DNA of 64,000 nt from the NCBI RefSeq assembly GCF_012395815.1, contig NZ_JAAZQQ010000004.1, forward strand, positions 248,001-312,000, written 5' to 3'. Numbering within the stretch: position 1 is the stretch's first letter; every line of letters begins with the position of its first letter. The stretch is from Roseicyclus persicicus (GTDB taxonomy: Bacteria > Pseudomonadota > Alphaproteobacteria > Rhodobacterales > Rhodobacteraceae). Below, one piece after another: positions 35,217 through 43,287 of the stretch. The notes under the pieces were generated by a model that worked only from the letters and a program-made list of their open reading frames with translations, had not been told where the DNA came from and did no database searches. Both the position numbers and the translations under genes were made by a program.

Positions 35217-35852
35217 ATGCAGATCACCGTCATCGGCGCCAGCCGCGGCATCGGCCGCAAGGTGGTGGACCACGCCCTGTCCCGCGGCCACGGCGTCCGC
35301 GCCGTCGCCCGCAGCGCCGGGGCCATGGGGATCGACGCGCCCGGGTTCGACGCCGTGGCGGGCGACGCCACCGACCCCGCGCTGCTGGACCGCGCCGTGG
35401 CCGGGGCCGACGCCGTGATCCTGACCCTCGGCGTGCCGCGCGACCTGCGCGCGCTGAAGGCCACGACGCTGTTCTCGGACGCGACCCGCGCGCTGATCCC
35501 GGCAATGGAGGCGGCGGGCGTCGGGCGGCTGCTGGCCGTCACGGGGTTCGGCGCGGGCGACAGCCGGGCGAAGCTGTCGGCGCTGGAGCGCGCGGGGCAA
35601 TCGGCGTTCCTCGGCCGGGCCTATGCCGACAAGACCCGGCAGGAGGAACTGATCCGCGCCTCGGGCCTCGACTGGACGATCCTGCGCCCGGGCTTCCTGA
35701 CCGACAACGCGATGACCGGGCGCTACAAGGTGCTGGTCGAGCCCGACAGCTGGCGCAACGGGCTCATCTCGCGGGCCGACGTCGCCCATTGCCTCGTCCG
35801 CGCGGCGGAGGAAGGGCTTTGGGTCCACCAGACCCCCGCGATCCAGCGCTGA
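35217..35852 (+). CDS. NAD(P)-binding NmrA-like/atypical SDR protein
   Basis: 211 residues. The nucleotide-binding Rossmann start ITVIGASRGIGRKVVDHALSRGHGV is followed by AGDATDPALLDRAVAGADAVILTLG, LLAVTGFGAGDSR and SGLDWTILRPGFLTD, the pattern of NmrA/HSCARG-type atypical SDRs that bind NAD(P) and often act as redox sensors or reductases. A classical YxxxK is not obvious. GTGGAGA precedes ATG 35217. Followed by a T-rich spacer before the YCII operon. Confidence 0.85.
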   Translation: MQITVIGASRGIGRKVVDHALSRGHGVRAVARSAGAMGIDAPGFDAVAGDATDPALLDRAVAGADAVILTLGVPRDLRALKATTLFSDATRALIPAMEAAGVGRLLAVTGFGAGDSRAKLSALERAGQSAFLGRAYADKTRQEELIRASGLDWTILRPGFLTDNAMTGRYKVLVEPDSWRNGLISRADVAHCLVRAAEEGLWVHQTPAIQR

Positions 35853-35854
35853 TG

Positions 35855-35877
35855 ATTTTTTTCGGGCGGGCTGTCGA
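35855..35877 (+). promoter_or_regulatory. ECF-type -35 element with T-tract upstream of the YCII operon
   Basis: A run of seven T (35856-35862) lies 10 bp before TGTCGA (35872-35877). TGTCGA is the reported -35 of ECF42-dependent promoters, and an ECF42-type sigma factor is encoded in this operon. TGTCGA lies in the loop of a GGGCGGG/CCCGCCC hairpin (35864-35890). A clear ECF42 -10 (CGA or CGT followed by C) was not found at the usual spacing. Confidence 0.4.
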
Positions 35878-35945
35878 AATGCCCCCGCCCCCCGGCTCTC
35901 TGTCATGACGGCGCGGTGCCGTCGCCACCCACAGGGAGCTGACCC

Positions 35946-36317
35946 ATGATCCGCAAGACCCTTCTCGCCGTTCCGCTGCTGGCCCTCGCCGGCCCAGCGC
36001 TGGCCGAGCCCTTCACCATGTTCATCTACGAGACGCCCGAGGACATCGCGCTCCGCGCCGACAGGACCGAGGCGGGCGCCGCCTACTGGGCGGAATGGGC
36101 TGCCTTCAGTGCCGCGCTGGAACAGTCGGGCACCGTCCGCGGCGGTGCGCCGCTGGCCATCACGGGGGCAGACGGCGTGACGCTTTCGGGGTATTTCATC
36201 CTCGAGGCCCCCAGCCTGGCCGAGGCCGAGGCGCTGGCCGCCCTCGCCCCCACCGCGACGCGCGGCGGGCAGACCCTCGTCGTGCCGCACCTCGCGGTGC
36301 CCGGCATGTCCCAGTGA
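35946..36317 (+). CDS. Exported YCII-related protein
   Basis: 123 residues. A clean signal peptide (1-20, MIRKTLLAVPLLALAGPALA) precedes an approximately 100-residue alpha/beta domain of the YCII/DGPF type: FTMFIYETPEDIALRADRTEAGAAYWAEWAAFSAALEQSG, then GYFILEAPSLAEAEALAALAP. YCII proteins are normally cytoplasmic, so export is unusual. It lacks the DGPF motif (it has ADGVTLSG). First gene before the cytoplasmic YciI protein and the ECF sigma factor. Confidence 0.8.
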   Translation: MIRKTLLAVPLLALAGPALAEPFTMFIYETPEDIALRADRTEAGAAYWAEWAAFSAALEQSGTVRGGAPLAITGADGVTLSGYFILEAPSLAEAEALAALAPTATRGGQTLVVPHLAVPGMSQ

Positions 36318-36340
36318 CCCGTGCGGAAGGAGTAACCGCC

Positions 36341-36703
36341 ATGCAGTACATGATCGTCTTCCGCGAACCGATGTCCGAGTTCGAAAAGCGCGAGGACCCG
36401 TCTCAGATGGGCGACTACTGGGGCGCCTGGGGGGCCTACATCGGCGCCATGCGCGAGGCCGGGATCATCGTGAAGGGCGACGGGTTGCTGCCGCCCGCCA
36501 CCGCCACCATCGTGCGCCAGCGCGAGGGCGCCCGGCTGATCGAGGATGGCCCCTTCCCGGACGTGAAGGAGCAGCTCGGCGGGTATTTCGTGATCGAGGT
36601 GCCCGACCTCGATGCCGCGATCGACTGGGCCGGGCGGTCGCCCGCGGCGCTGGTCGGGTCGGTCGAGGTGCGGCCGGTGATGCCGGCCGACATGCTCCTG
36701 TGA
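36341..36703 (+). CDS. YciI/DGPF family protein
   Basis: 120-residue cytoplasmic protein of the YCII family, ferredoxin-like alpha/beta folds of unknown enzymatic role. MQYMIVFREPMSEFEKREDP, AWGAYIGAMREAG, the diagnostic DGPF within LIEDGPFPDVKEQLGGYFVIEV, and PDLDAAIDWAGRSPA. DGPF proteins are the conserved genomic partners of ECF42 sigma factors. A strong AAGGAGT precedes ATG 36341; its stop overlaps the sigma factor GTG start. Confidence 0.9.
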   Translation: MQYMIVFREPMSEFEKREDPSQMGDYWGAWGAYIGAMREAGIIVKGDGLLPPATATIVRQREGARLIEDGPFPDVKEQLGGYFVIEVPDLDAAIDWAGRSPAALVGSVEVRPVMPADMLL

Positions 36704-37935
36704 GTGACGGCGCGGCGCGTGACGCCGCGGCCCAGGCCGCGGTCGCGCGCGCCGCGCGGGACGGCTACGGGCGGCTTCTGGCCTATGTGGCCGCCCGCAC
36801 CCGCGACATCGCCGCCGCCGAGGACGCGCTGGCCGACGCCTTCGCCACCGCGCTGCGCCGCTGGCCCGAAACGGGCGTGCCCGACAGCCCCGAGGCGTGG
36901 CTGCTGACCGTGGCGCGGCGGGCCGCCGGCAAGGGCGCGCGCGCCCGCGGCACGGCGCAGGCGGCGCAGGCGACGCTCGACATCCTGATGGAGGAGGCGA
37001 TGGAGACCGCCGCGCCCGAGTTTCCCGACGACCGGCTGAAGCTGATGTTCGCCTGCGCCCACCCGGCCATCGACCGGTCGGTGCGCAGCGCGTTGATCCT
37101 GCAGACGGTGCTGGGGCTGGATGCCGCCCGCATCGCCCGCGCCTTCGTGGTGCAGCCCGCCGCGATGGGCCAGCGCCTGTCGCGGGCCAAGGCCAAGATC
37201 CGCGCCGCCGGCATCCCCTTCCGCGTGCCCGAGGCCGAGGAGCGGGAGGGGCGGCTCGACGACGTGCTGATGGCCGTCTACGCGGCCTATGGTCTGGGCT
37301 GGGAGGTGCCGGGCGGGCTGCCCGCGGGCCGGGCGCGCGAGGATCTGGCGCAGGAGGCGCTGTTCCTCGCGCGGCTCGTCACCGCGTTGATGCCGGGGGA
37401 GCCGGAGCCCTTGGGCCTCCTGGCATTGATCCTCTACTGCGAGGCCCGGCGTTCGGCGCGTCGTGCGGAGGACGGCGGCTTCGTGCCTTTGGCCGAGCAG
37501 GACCGCGCGCTGTGGGACGGGGCCATGGTGGCCGAGGCGGAACGGGTGCTGGAGGCCGCGGCGCGGCTGGGCCGGCCGGGGCGGTTCCAGACCGAGGCGG
37601 CGATCCAGTCGGTGCAGGTGCAGGCCCCGCGCGGGCAGGCGGGCGATCCGGCCGTGCTGTCGGCGCTCTACGACTACCTCGTGACGCGCTGGCCGAGCCT
37701 CGGGGCCGAGGTCGCCCGCGCCGTGGTCCACGCCGCCGCCCGCGGGCCGGAACGCGGCCTGCAACTGCTCGACGCGATGCCCGCAGACCGGGTGGCGGGC
37801 TACCAGCCGTGGTGGGCCGCGCGGCTGGAGCTGTGCCTGCAGGCGGGCGACAGCGCCGGCGCCAAGGCCGCCCGCGCGCATGCCATCGCGCTGACCGACG
37901 ACCCCGCCGTGCAGGCCTGGCTCAAGGCGCGGTAG
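36700..37935 (+). CDS. ECF sigma factor, ECF42/DUF6596 type
   Basis: 411 residues. Region sigma-2 (GYGRLLAYVAARTRDIAAAEDALADAFATALRRWP, about 20-55) and sigma-4 (ALILQTVLGLDAARIARAFVVQPAAMGQRLSRAKAKIRAAGIPF) are followed by a long C-terminal extension of about 200 residues that replaces an anti-sigma factor in the ECF42 group (EPLGLLALILYCEARRSAR, QDRALWDGAMVAEAERVLEAAA). GTG start, overlapping the DGPF gene stop. It probably autoregulates the operon. What activates it is unknown; the adjacent exported YCII protein is a candidate component. Confidence 0.9.
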   Translation: MSDGAARDAAAQAAVARAARDGYGRLLAYVAARTRDIAAAEDALADAFATALRRWPETGVPDSPEAWLLTVARRAAGKGARARGTAQAAQATLDILMEEAMETAAPEFPDDRLKLMFACAHPAIDRSVRSALILQTVLGLDAARIARAFVVQPAAMGQRLSRAKAKIRAAGIPFRVPEAEEREGRLDDVLMAVYAAYGLGWEVPGGLPAGRAREDLAQEALFLARLVTALMPGEPEPLGLLALILYCEARRSARRAEDGGFVPLAEQDRALWDGAMVAEAERVLEAAARLGRPGRFQTEAAIQSVQVQAPRGQAGDPAVLSALYDYLVTRWPSLGAEVARAVVHAAARGPERGLQLLDAMPADRVAGYQPWWAARLELCLQAGDSAGAKAARAHAIALTDDPAVQAWLKAR

Positions 37936-37956
37936 GGCGGGACGTGTCCCGCCGGC

Positions 37957-38580
37957 TCACCCCGCCGGCTGCGTCTCCAGGTCCAGCCACAGCCGCCCGT
38001 CCCGATACCCGCCGCGCACCAGGAACCCGTCGCGCCTGACCTCGGGATACTCCGCCGCCCAGTCGCGGTAACGGTCGTTGGTCACGACCCGCGCGCCGAG
38101 ATCGCGCGCGGCGGTCAGGATCATCGGGTCGGCGGGCGTGCCCTTGGGCACCACCATGATCCGGTCCTCGGGCAGGCCCAGCAGCCTGGCAAAGGCCCCG
38201 TCATGGCGATAGCGCCCCTCGACGAGATAGCCGGCATTGGCGTCGAACACGACGCCGGGCGCGTAGCCCTGCGCCTCGAGATGGGCCACCACCTCGCGCA
38301 GGGGTTCGATGCGCGGTGTCTCGTCGGCCCAGTGCATCACGTTCGAGCCGTCCACCACGATCCATTTCGCCCGGGGCGGCTTGACCCGCCAGCTGCGCGT
38401 GCCGGGCGGCTGCGGCGCCTTCTGCGGGCGGCGGCGGGCCAGCGCGGCGCGGAGGAGGAGGAAGAGGCTCGCCACCACCATCGGCGCGGCGAGAAGGACG
38501 AGGTCGGACAGCCCCGGCACCATCAGCGCCGCCGCGAGGCCCGCGGCGGACAGCGCCAGGAGGATCAGCGGAACGACCAT
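37957..38580 (-). CDS. Membrane-anchored NYN (Zc3h12a-like) ribonuclease
   Basis: 207 residues. Two N-terminal helices (about 3-22 and 26-48) and a basic stretch RAALARRRPQKAP are followed by a PIN/NYN nuclease domain of the Zc3h12a type: KWIVVDGSNVMHWADE (first Asp and Asn), VVFDANAGYLVEGRY, ADPMILTAARDLGARVVTNDRYRDWAAEY (the ND of the metal site). These acidic residues bind the catalytic metal. Likely an endoribonuclease held at the inner membrane; target unknown. Ten bp after the AlkB-type gene on the same strand. Confidence 0.85.
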   Translation of the reverse strand: MVVPLILLALSAAGLAAALMVPGLSDLVLLAAPMVVASLFLLLRAALARRRPQKAPQPPGTRSWRVKPPRAKWIVVDGSNVMHWADETPRIEPLREVVAHLEAQGYAPGVVFDANAGYLVEGRYRHDGAFARLLGLPEDRIMVVPKGTPADPMILTAARDLGARVVTNDRYRDWAAEYPEVRRDGFLVRGGYRDGRLWLDLETQPAG

Positions 38581-38590
38581 CGCCCGACCT

Positions 38591-39724
38591 TCAGCGCGGC
38601 GCGGGGTTGAGGCCCTTGTTGTAGGGCGTCCAGTCGGTGATCTCGGGATAATACGCCTTGCGCCACGCCCGCACGCGCGGGTTCATCACGCGGCGCCAGA
38701 GCGGCGGCACCATCGCGGCCAGCGTCATCACCGGGTAGCCGTAGGGCAGCTGCGGCGCCTCGTCCTCGGTGTAGTTCTGGAGCAAGGGAAAGCGCCGGTC
38801 GGGCTTGTAGTGGTGGTCGGAATGGCGCTGCAGGTTGATCAGGAGCCAGTTCGACGCCTTCTGCGCCGCGTTCCACGAATGGCGCGGCAGGACGTGCTCG
38901 TATTTCCCGTCGCCAAGGTGCTTCCGCGTCAGGCCGTAATGCTCGATGTAGTTGGTCAGCTCCAGCTGCCAGACGGCGACGAAAGCCTGGACCATGAACA
39001 GCGCGACGCCAAGGCCGCCCCCCAGCGCGTAGGCCAGCGCGAGGCAGGCGACCTGCAGCGACCAGTAGCGCCAGAACGGGTTCGACGGGTCGGTCCAGGG
39101 CTTGCCCTTGCGCGCCAGCATCGCCTTTTCCGCCGCGAAGGCGCTGACCAGGCTTTCGCGCAGCACGCGGGGGAAGAAGCGGTGGAACCCCTCGTTGTAG
39201 CGCGCCGTCACCGGATCGCGGGTCGTGCCGACGTAGCGGTGGTGGACCAGCAGGTGCTCGGACCGGAAATGGGAATAGAGGACGGTCGCCAGCAGCAGGT
39301 CGGCCAGCGTGCGCTCCAGCCGGTTCCGCTGGTGCATCAGCTCGTGGCTGTAGTTGATGCCGATGGTCCCCGACAGGATGCCGACGCCGAAGAACAGGCC
39401 GACCTGTTCGACCGTCGACAGGTGCTCGGCCCGCGTCGCGTACCAGATCAGGCCGAAGATCGTGACCAGCTGCAGGGGGAACCAGATCAGCGTGACGAGG
39501 CGATACCAGCGCAGCTGGTCCTCGCGCGTGTCGAGGTCGGCGTTCTCCAGCTCCAGCCCGAGTGCGGCGTCGAGCGCGGTGAACAGCCACCAGGTCGAGG
39601 CGGGCAGGAGCAGCAGCCACCAGCCCCCCGTCTGCGCGACGACGAGAATCAGGGGGAACAGCCCCAGCGACATCCAGAAGGGCAGCGCGCGGGTCAGCCG
39701 GGCAACCTGTGCGGCGGGGATCAT
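38591..39724 (-). CDS. Alkane 1-monooxygenase (AlkB family)
   Basis: 377-residue membrane di-iron hydroxylase. All histidine boxes are present: HELMH (127-131), HLLVHH (157-162), NYIEHYG (H262) and HSDHH (301-305), between six membrane helices. AlkB inserts oxygen at the end of medium-chain alkanes and needs rubredoxin and its reductase, neither of which is in the window. Start at Met 39724 with an AGGAGAG ribosome site. Co-oriented with mutY upstream (56-bp gap) and the NYN RNase downstream. Confidence 0.92.
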   Translation of the reverse strand: MIPAAQVARLTRALPFWMSLGLFPLILVVAQTGGWWLLLLPASTWWLFTALDAALGLELENADLDTREDQLRWYRLVTLIWFPLQLVTIFGLIWYATRAEHLSTVEQVGLFFGVGILSGTIGINYSHELMHQRNRLERTLADLLLATVLYSHFRSEHLLVHHRYVGTTRDPVTARYNEGFHRFFPRVLRESLVSAFAAEKAMLARKGKPWTDPSNPFWRYWSLQVACLALAYALGGGLGVALFMVQAFVAVWQLELTNYIEHYGLTRKHLGDGKYEHVLPRHSWNAAQKASNWLLINLQRHSDHHYKPDRRFPLLQNYTEDEAPQLPYGYPVMTLAAMVPPLWRRVMNPRVRAWRKAYYPEITDWTPYNKGLNPAPR

Positions 39725-39780
39725 GGCCGGTCTCTCCTTGTCTCCCACGGGTTGCAGAATCGCTTGGGGCGCGCGGCCCG

Positions 39781-40854
39781 TCAATCCTCGGGCCAGGCGC
39801 CTGACGCGATGTCCCACGCCTTTCGCATGACGGTGGGGAGGCTCGCGGGCCGGAATGTGGCGCGGGGATGGAATTCGCCGCGCTCCGGTGTCGCATCGGG
39901 CGGCACGGTGGCGAGGCGGAGCGCGAGGCGCAGGTGGAAATGGGTGAAGGTGTGGCGCACCTCGAGGCCGGGGTCATGCCACGCGGCGTCGATCGGGGCC
40001 GCCTCCTGCGGCGCGTCCTCGGCCCAGACGGTGCCGGGCCAGCCGAGCATTCCGCCGAGAAGGCCGCTGTCGGGCCGGGTTTCCAGCAGCACCGCGCCGT
40101 CCGTCCGCCGCACGAGATAGGCGATGCCCTGCCGCGTCGGCTTGGCCTTCTTCGGCGCCTTGCGGGGCAGCTCGGCGGCGATCCCGAGGGCGCGGGCGCG
40201 GCACATCCCCATCAGGGGGCAGATGCCGCAGGCGGGCGATTTCGGCGTGCAGACCGTGGCGCCGAGGTCCATCACCGCCTGCGCGTAGCAGCCGGGGCGG
40301 GTGGCGGGCGTGAGGCGTTCGGCCAGCGCGCGCAGCTCGGGCTTCGCCGCCGGCAGCGGCGTCTGCACGGCGAACACCCGCGCCAGCACGCGCTCCACGT
40401 TGCCGTCCATCACCGCCGCCGGGCGGTCGAAGGCGATGGCCGCGACGGCGGCGGCCGTGTAGGGGCCGATGCCGGGCAGCGCGCGCAGGCCGTCCTCGGT
40501 GTCGGGAAAGACGCCGCCATGGTCCGCCGCCACCGCGCGGGCGCATTTCAGGAGGTTCCGGGCGCGGGCGTAGTAGCCGAGGCCCGCCCATTCGGCCATG
40601 ACGGCGGCGTCCTCGGCCCCGGCCAGCGCGGTGACGGTCGGCCAGCGGTCGGTGAAGCGGCGGAAGTAGTCCTTCACCGCCGCCACGGTCGTCTGCTGCA
40701 GCATGATCTCGGACAGCCAGACGCGGTAGGGATCGGGCCGTTCGCCCGCGGCCAGCGCCTCGGGGCCGGTGCGCCAGGGCAGCGCGCGGGCGTGGCGGTC
40801 GTACCATGGCAGCAGCGCCGCCGCCGGCGCCCGATCGGAAAACCCGTCACGCAA
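39781..40854 (-). CDS. mutY: A/G-specific adenine glycosylase
   Basis: 357-residue repair enzyme removing A opposite 8-oxoG. Start ALLPWYDRHARALPWR, MLQQTTVAAVKDYF, the helix-hairpin-helix ALPGIGPYTAAAVAAIAF with VMDLGATVC (catalytic Asp), the 4Fe-4S cluster motif Cx6Cx2Cx5C (CTPKSPACGICPLMGMC), and the C-terminal NUDIX-like domain. The start must be TTG 40854: an in-frame TAA lies two codons upstream (40858-40860) and no ATG or GTG occurs before the conserved core. Divergent from the DUF721 gene. Confidence 0.94.
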   Translation of the reverse strand: MRDGFSDRAPAAALLPWYDRHARALPWRTGPEALAAGERPDPYRVWLSEIMLQQTTVAAVKDYFRRFTDRWPTVTALAGAEDAAVMAEWAGLGYYARARNLLKCARAVAADHGGVFPDTEDGLRALPGIGPYTAAAVAAIAFDRPAAVMDGNVERVLARVFAVQTPLPAAKPELRALAERLTPATRPGCYAQAVMDLGATVCTPKSPACGICPLMGMCRARALGIAAELPRKAPKKAKPTRQGIAYLVRRTDGAVLLETRPDSGLLGGMLGWPGTVWAEDAPQEAAPIDAAWHDPGLEVRHTFTHFHLRLALRLATVPPDATPERGEFHPRATFRPASLPTVMRKAWDIASGAWPED

Positions 40855-40882
40855 GGTTTATCTGCCCCCCGGCCGCCTGTTA

Positions 40883-40911
40883 TTGGTTAGCATCGCGTTA
40901 CGGCATAGATT
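40883..40911 (+). promoter_or_regulatory. Putative sigma-70 promoter of the DUF721-DsbA genes
   Basis: TTGGTT (40883-40888), exactly 17 bp, TAGATT (40906-40911), 25 bp before the DUF721 start. It lies in the 82-bp gap between divergent mutY and DUF721. Confidence 0.55.
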
Positions 40912-40936
40912 GCCTGCAACGTCAGGAAAGCAACCC

Positions 40937-41467
40937 ATGCCACGCCCCGCCATACCCCGCCAGCCCGAGCCGCCCGCGCGCCGCAAGCGCGGGTTCGAGG
41001 CGGCGTCCGCGCTGCTGGCGCGCGAGCTGAAGGCGCCGGCGGAAAAGCGCGGCTTCGGCGAGGCCAAGCTCTTGACCCACTGGCCCGAGATCGTCGGCGC
41101 CGAGATCGCGGCGATCGCGCGGCCGGTCAAGATCACCTGGGGCCGGGGCTTCGGCGGGACGCTGGTGCTGCTGACCACGGGCGGCCATGCCCCCGTGCTC
41201 GAGATGCAGAAGGACCGCATCGCCGAGCGCGTGAACGCCAGCTACGGCTACCGCGCCGTCGCCCATGTGCACATCACCCAGACCGCGCCCACCGGCTTTG
41301 CCGAGGGGCAGGTCGCCTTTCGCCCCGCCGCACTGACGCCGCGGCCCGAGCCCGACCCGGCGCGGCTCGCCCGGGTGCTGGAAGGGGTCGAGGGGGTCGA
41401 GGACGAGGGGCTGAAACAGGCCCTTACGCGCCTTGCCCGGAACGTGTTAACCCCGCGGGAAACCTAA
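40937..41467 (+). CDS. DUF721/DciA-like protein
   Basis: 176 residues. RKRGFEAASALLARELKAPAEKRGFGEAKLLTHWPEIVGAEIAAIARPVKI is the DUF721 core (about 17-67); GTLVLLTTGGHAPVLEMQKDRIAERVNASYGY completes the KH-like fold. DciA-type DUF721 proteins load the replicative helicase DnaB in many bacteria that lack DnaC; the alphaproteobacterial form is longer and its role is inferred. Co-transcribed with the DsbA-like gene 15 bp downstream. CAGGAAAG precedes ATG 40937. Confidence 0.85.
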   Translation: MPRPAIPRQPEPPARRKRGFEAASALLARELKAPAEKRGFGEAKLLTHWPEIVGAEIAAIARPVKITWGRGFGGTLVLLTTGGHAPVLEMQKDRIAERVNASYGYRAVAHVHITQTAPTGFAEGQVAFRPAALTPRPEPDPARLARVLEGVEGVEDEGLKQALTRLARNVLTPRET

Positions 41468-41482
41468 GGAGACGACCCGACG

Positions 41483-42154
41483 ATGGATCGCAGGACCCTG
41501 TTGATGGGCGCCGGTGCCGGCGCCATGGCCCTTGGAACCTACGCGCTGCTGCGCCCCGAGCAGGCGGCGCGGCTGCCGCTCCTGCCGCAGCCGGCGCGGG
41601 CGCAGACCGCCGAGGGCCCCGCGCCCGAGGTGGTCGAGATGGTGCTCGGCAACCCCGACGCGGCCGTCGAGGTGATCGAATACGCCTCCTTCACCTGCCC
41701 GCATTGCAAGACCTTCCACGACAACACCCTGCCGCTGCTCAAGGCCGACTACATCGACACCGGGCTGATCCGCTTCGTCTACCGCGAGGTGTATTTCGAC
41801 CGCTTCGGCCTCTGGGCCGGCATGGTCGCCCGCTGCGGCGGGCCCGAGCGCTACTTCGGCATCTCCGACCTGATCTACGAGCGGCAGGCGGACTGGACCC
41901 AGGGCTCGCCCGCCGAGGTGGCCGAGAACCTGCGCCAGATCGGGCGCATCGCCGGGCTGACCAACGAACAGCTCGACGCCTGCATGACCGACGCCGCCAT
42001 GGCGCAGGCGATGATCGACACCTACGAGGCGAACATGGCCGAGCACGACATCTCGGGCACGCCGGCCTTCGTCATCGCCGGCACGCTGCATTCCAACATG
42101 AGCTATGCCGACATGTCGGCGCTCATCGACGAAGCCATCGCCGCCGCGCAATGA
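41483..42154 (+). CDS. DsbA-family thiol oxidoreductase
   Basis: 223-residue periplasmic protein. The N-terminus MDRRTLLMGAGAGAMALGTYAL looks like a Tat-type or signal-anchor sequence (RR at 3-4). Active site C72-P-H-C75 in a thioredoxin fold, helical insert (about 110-180) and cis-Pro loop SGTPAFVIAG. It is probably an oxidase or isomerase for exported proteins. This position after mutY and DUF721 is common in Rhodobacteraceae, usually before smc; here a CoA transferase follows with a 4-nt overlap. Confidence 0.92.
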   Translation: MDRRTLLMGAGAGAMALGTYALLRPEQAARLPLLPQPARAQTAEGPAPEVVEMVLGNPDAAVEVIEYASFTCPHCKTFHDNTLPLLKADYIDTGLIRFVYREVYFDRFGLWAGMVARCGGPERYFGISDLIYERQADWTQGSPAEVAENLRQIGRIAGLTNEQLDACMTDAAMAQAMIDTYEANMAEHDISGTPAFVIAGTLHSNMSYADMSALIDEAIAAAQ

Positions 42155-43287
42155 CCGCACCGCTGACGGGCGTCCGCGTCCTGGAACTCGCGCGCATCCT
42201 GGCCGGCCCCTGGGCCGGCCAGACGCTGGCCGACCTCGGCGCCGAGGTGATCAAGGTCGAGGCCCCCGAGGGCGACGACACCCGCCGATGGGGCCCGCCC
42301 TTCGTCGAGCGAGAGGGCGACAGGACCGCCGCCTATTTCCACGCCTGCAACCGCGGCAAGAAATCGGTCATCGCCGATTTCCGCACGCCCGAGGGGCAGG
42401 CCCGCGTGCGCGACCTGGCCGCCGGCGCGGACGTGGTGATCGAGAACTTCAAGCTCGGCGGGCTGGTGAAGTACGGGCTGGATTACGACAGCCTGAGGGC
42501 GATCAACCCCGGCCTCGTCTACTGTTCGATCACCGGCTTCGGCCAGACCGGGCCCTATGCGCACCGGGCGGGCTACGATTACATCATCCAGGGCATGTCG
42601 GGCCTGATGTCCGTCACCGGCGCGCCCGAGGGGCAGCCGCAGAAGGTGGGGGTGGCGGTCACCGACATCCTGACCGGGCTCTATTCCGTCAACGCGATCC
42701 TCGCGGCGCTGCACCTGCGGCAGTCGACCGGCCGGGGCCAGCACATCGACATGAGCCTGATGGACGTCGCCACGGCCTTCATGGCGAACCAGGCGATGAA
42801 CTACCTGACCACGGGCGTCGCGCCGCAGCGGATCGGCAACGCGCACCAGAACCTCGCGCCCTACCAGGTGTTCGACTGCCGCGACGGCTGGATCATCATC
42901 GCCACCGGCAACGACGCGCAGTACCGGCGGCTCTGCGGCATCCTCGGGGTGGCGGAGATGGCGGCGGACCCGGCCTTCCTGAGCAACGCCGACCGCATTG
43001 CCAACCGGGACGAGATGACCCGGCGGCTGACCGCGGCCACGCTGGGCTGGGGCAAGGCCGATCTGCTGGCGGCCTGCGAGGCCGAGGGCGTGCCGGCGGG
43101 GCCGATCAACGACCTGGCCGAGGTGTTCGCCGACCCGCAGGTGCAGGCGCGCGGAATGCGGATCGAGCTGGGCGGCGTGCCCGGCGTGCGGCCGCCGTTC
43201 CGGTTTTCGGACGCCGAGGTGGCGCTGGAGCGGCCGGGGCCGGCGCTCGGGCAGCACGACGGGATCGCCGGCTGGTCCGAGCGTTAG
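42151..43287 (+). CDS. CaiB/BaiF family III CoA transferase
   Basis: 378-residue enzyme that moves CoA between carboxylic acids. LTGVRVLELARILAGPWAGQTLADLGAEVIKVEAPEGDDTR, NRGKKSVIADFRTPEGQARV, FGQTGPYAHRAGYDYIIQGMSGLM and DVATAFMANQAMNYL are family III hallmarks; the catalytic Asp lies in HIDMSLMD. Substrates are not predictable. The start overlaps the DsbA stop (ATGA). Its stop overlaps the convergent lpxK stop by 4 nt. Confidence 0.93.
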   Translation: MTAPLTGVRVLELARILAGPWAGQTLADLGAEVIKVEAPEGDDTRRWGPPFVEREGDRTAAYFHACNRGKKSVIADFRTPEGQARVRDLAAGADVVIENFKLGGLVKYGLDYDSLRAINPGLVYCSITGFGQTGPYAHRAGYDYIIQGMSGLMSVTGAPEGQPQKVGVAVTDILTGLYSVNAILAALHLRQSTGRGQHIDMSLMDVATAFMANQAMNYLTTGVAPQRIGNAHQNLAPYQVFDCRDGWIIIATGNDAQYRRLCGILGVAEMAADPAFLSNADRIANRDEMTRRLTAATLGWGKADLLAACEAEGVPAGPINDLAEVFADPQVQARGMRIELGGVPGVRPPFRFSDAEVALERPGPALGQHDGIAGWSER

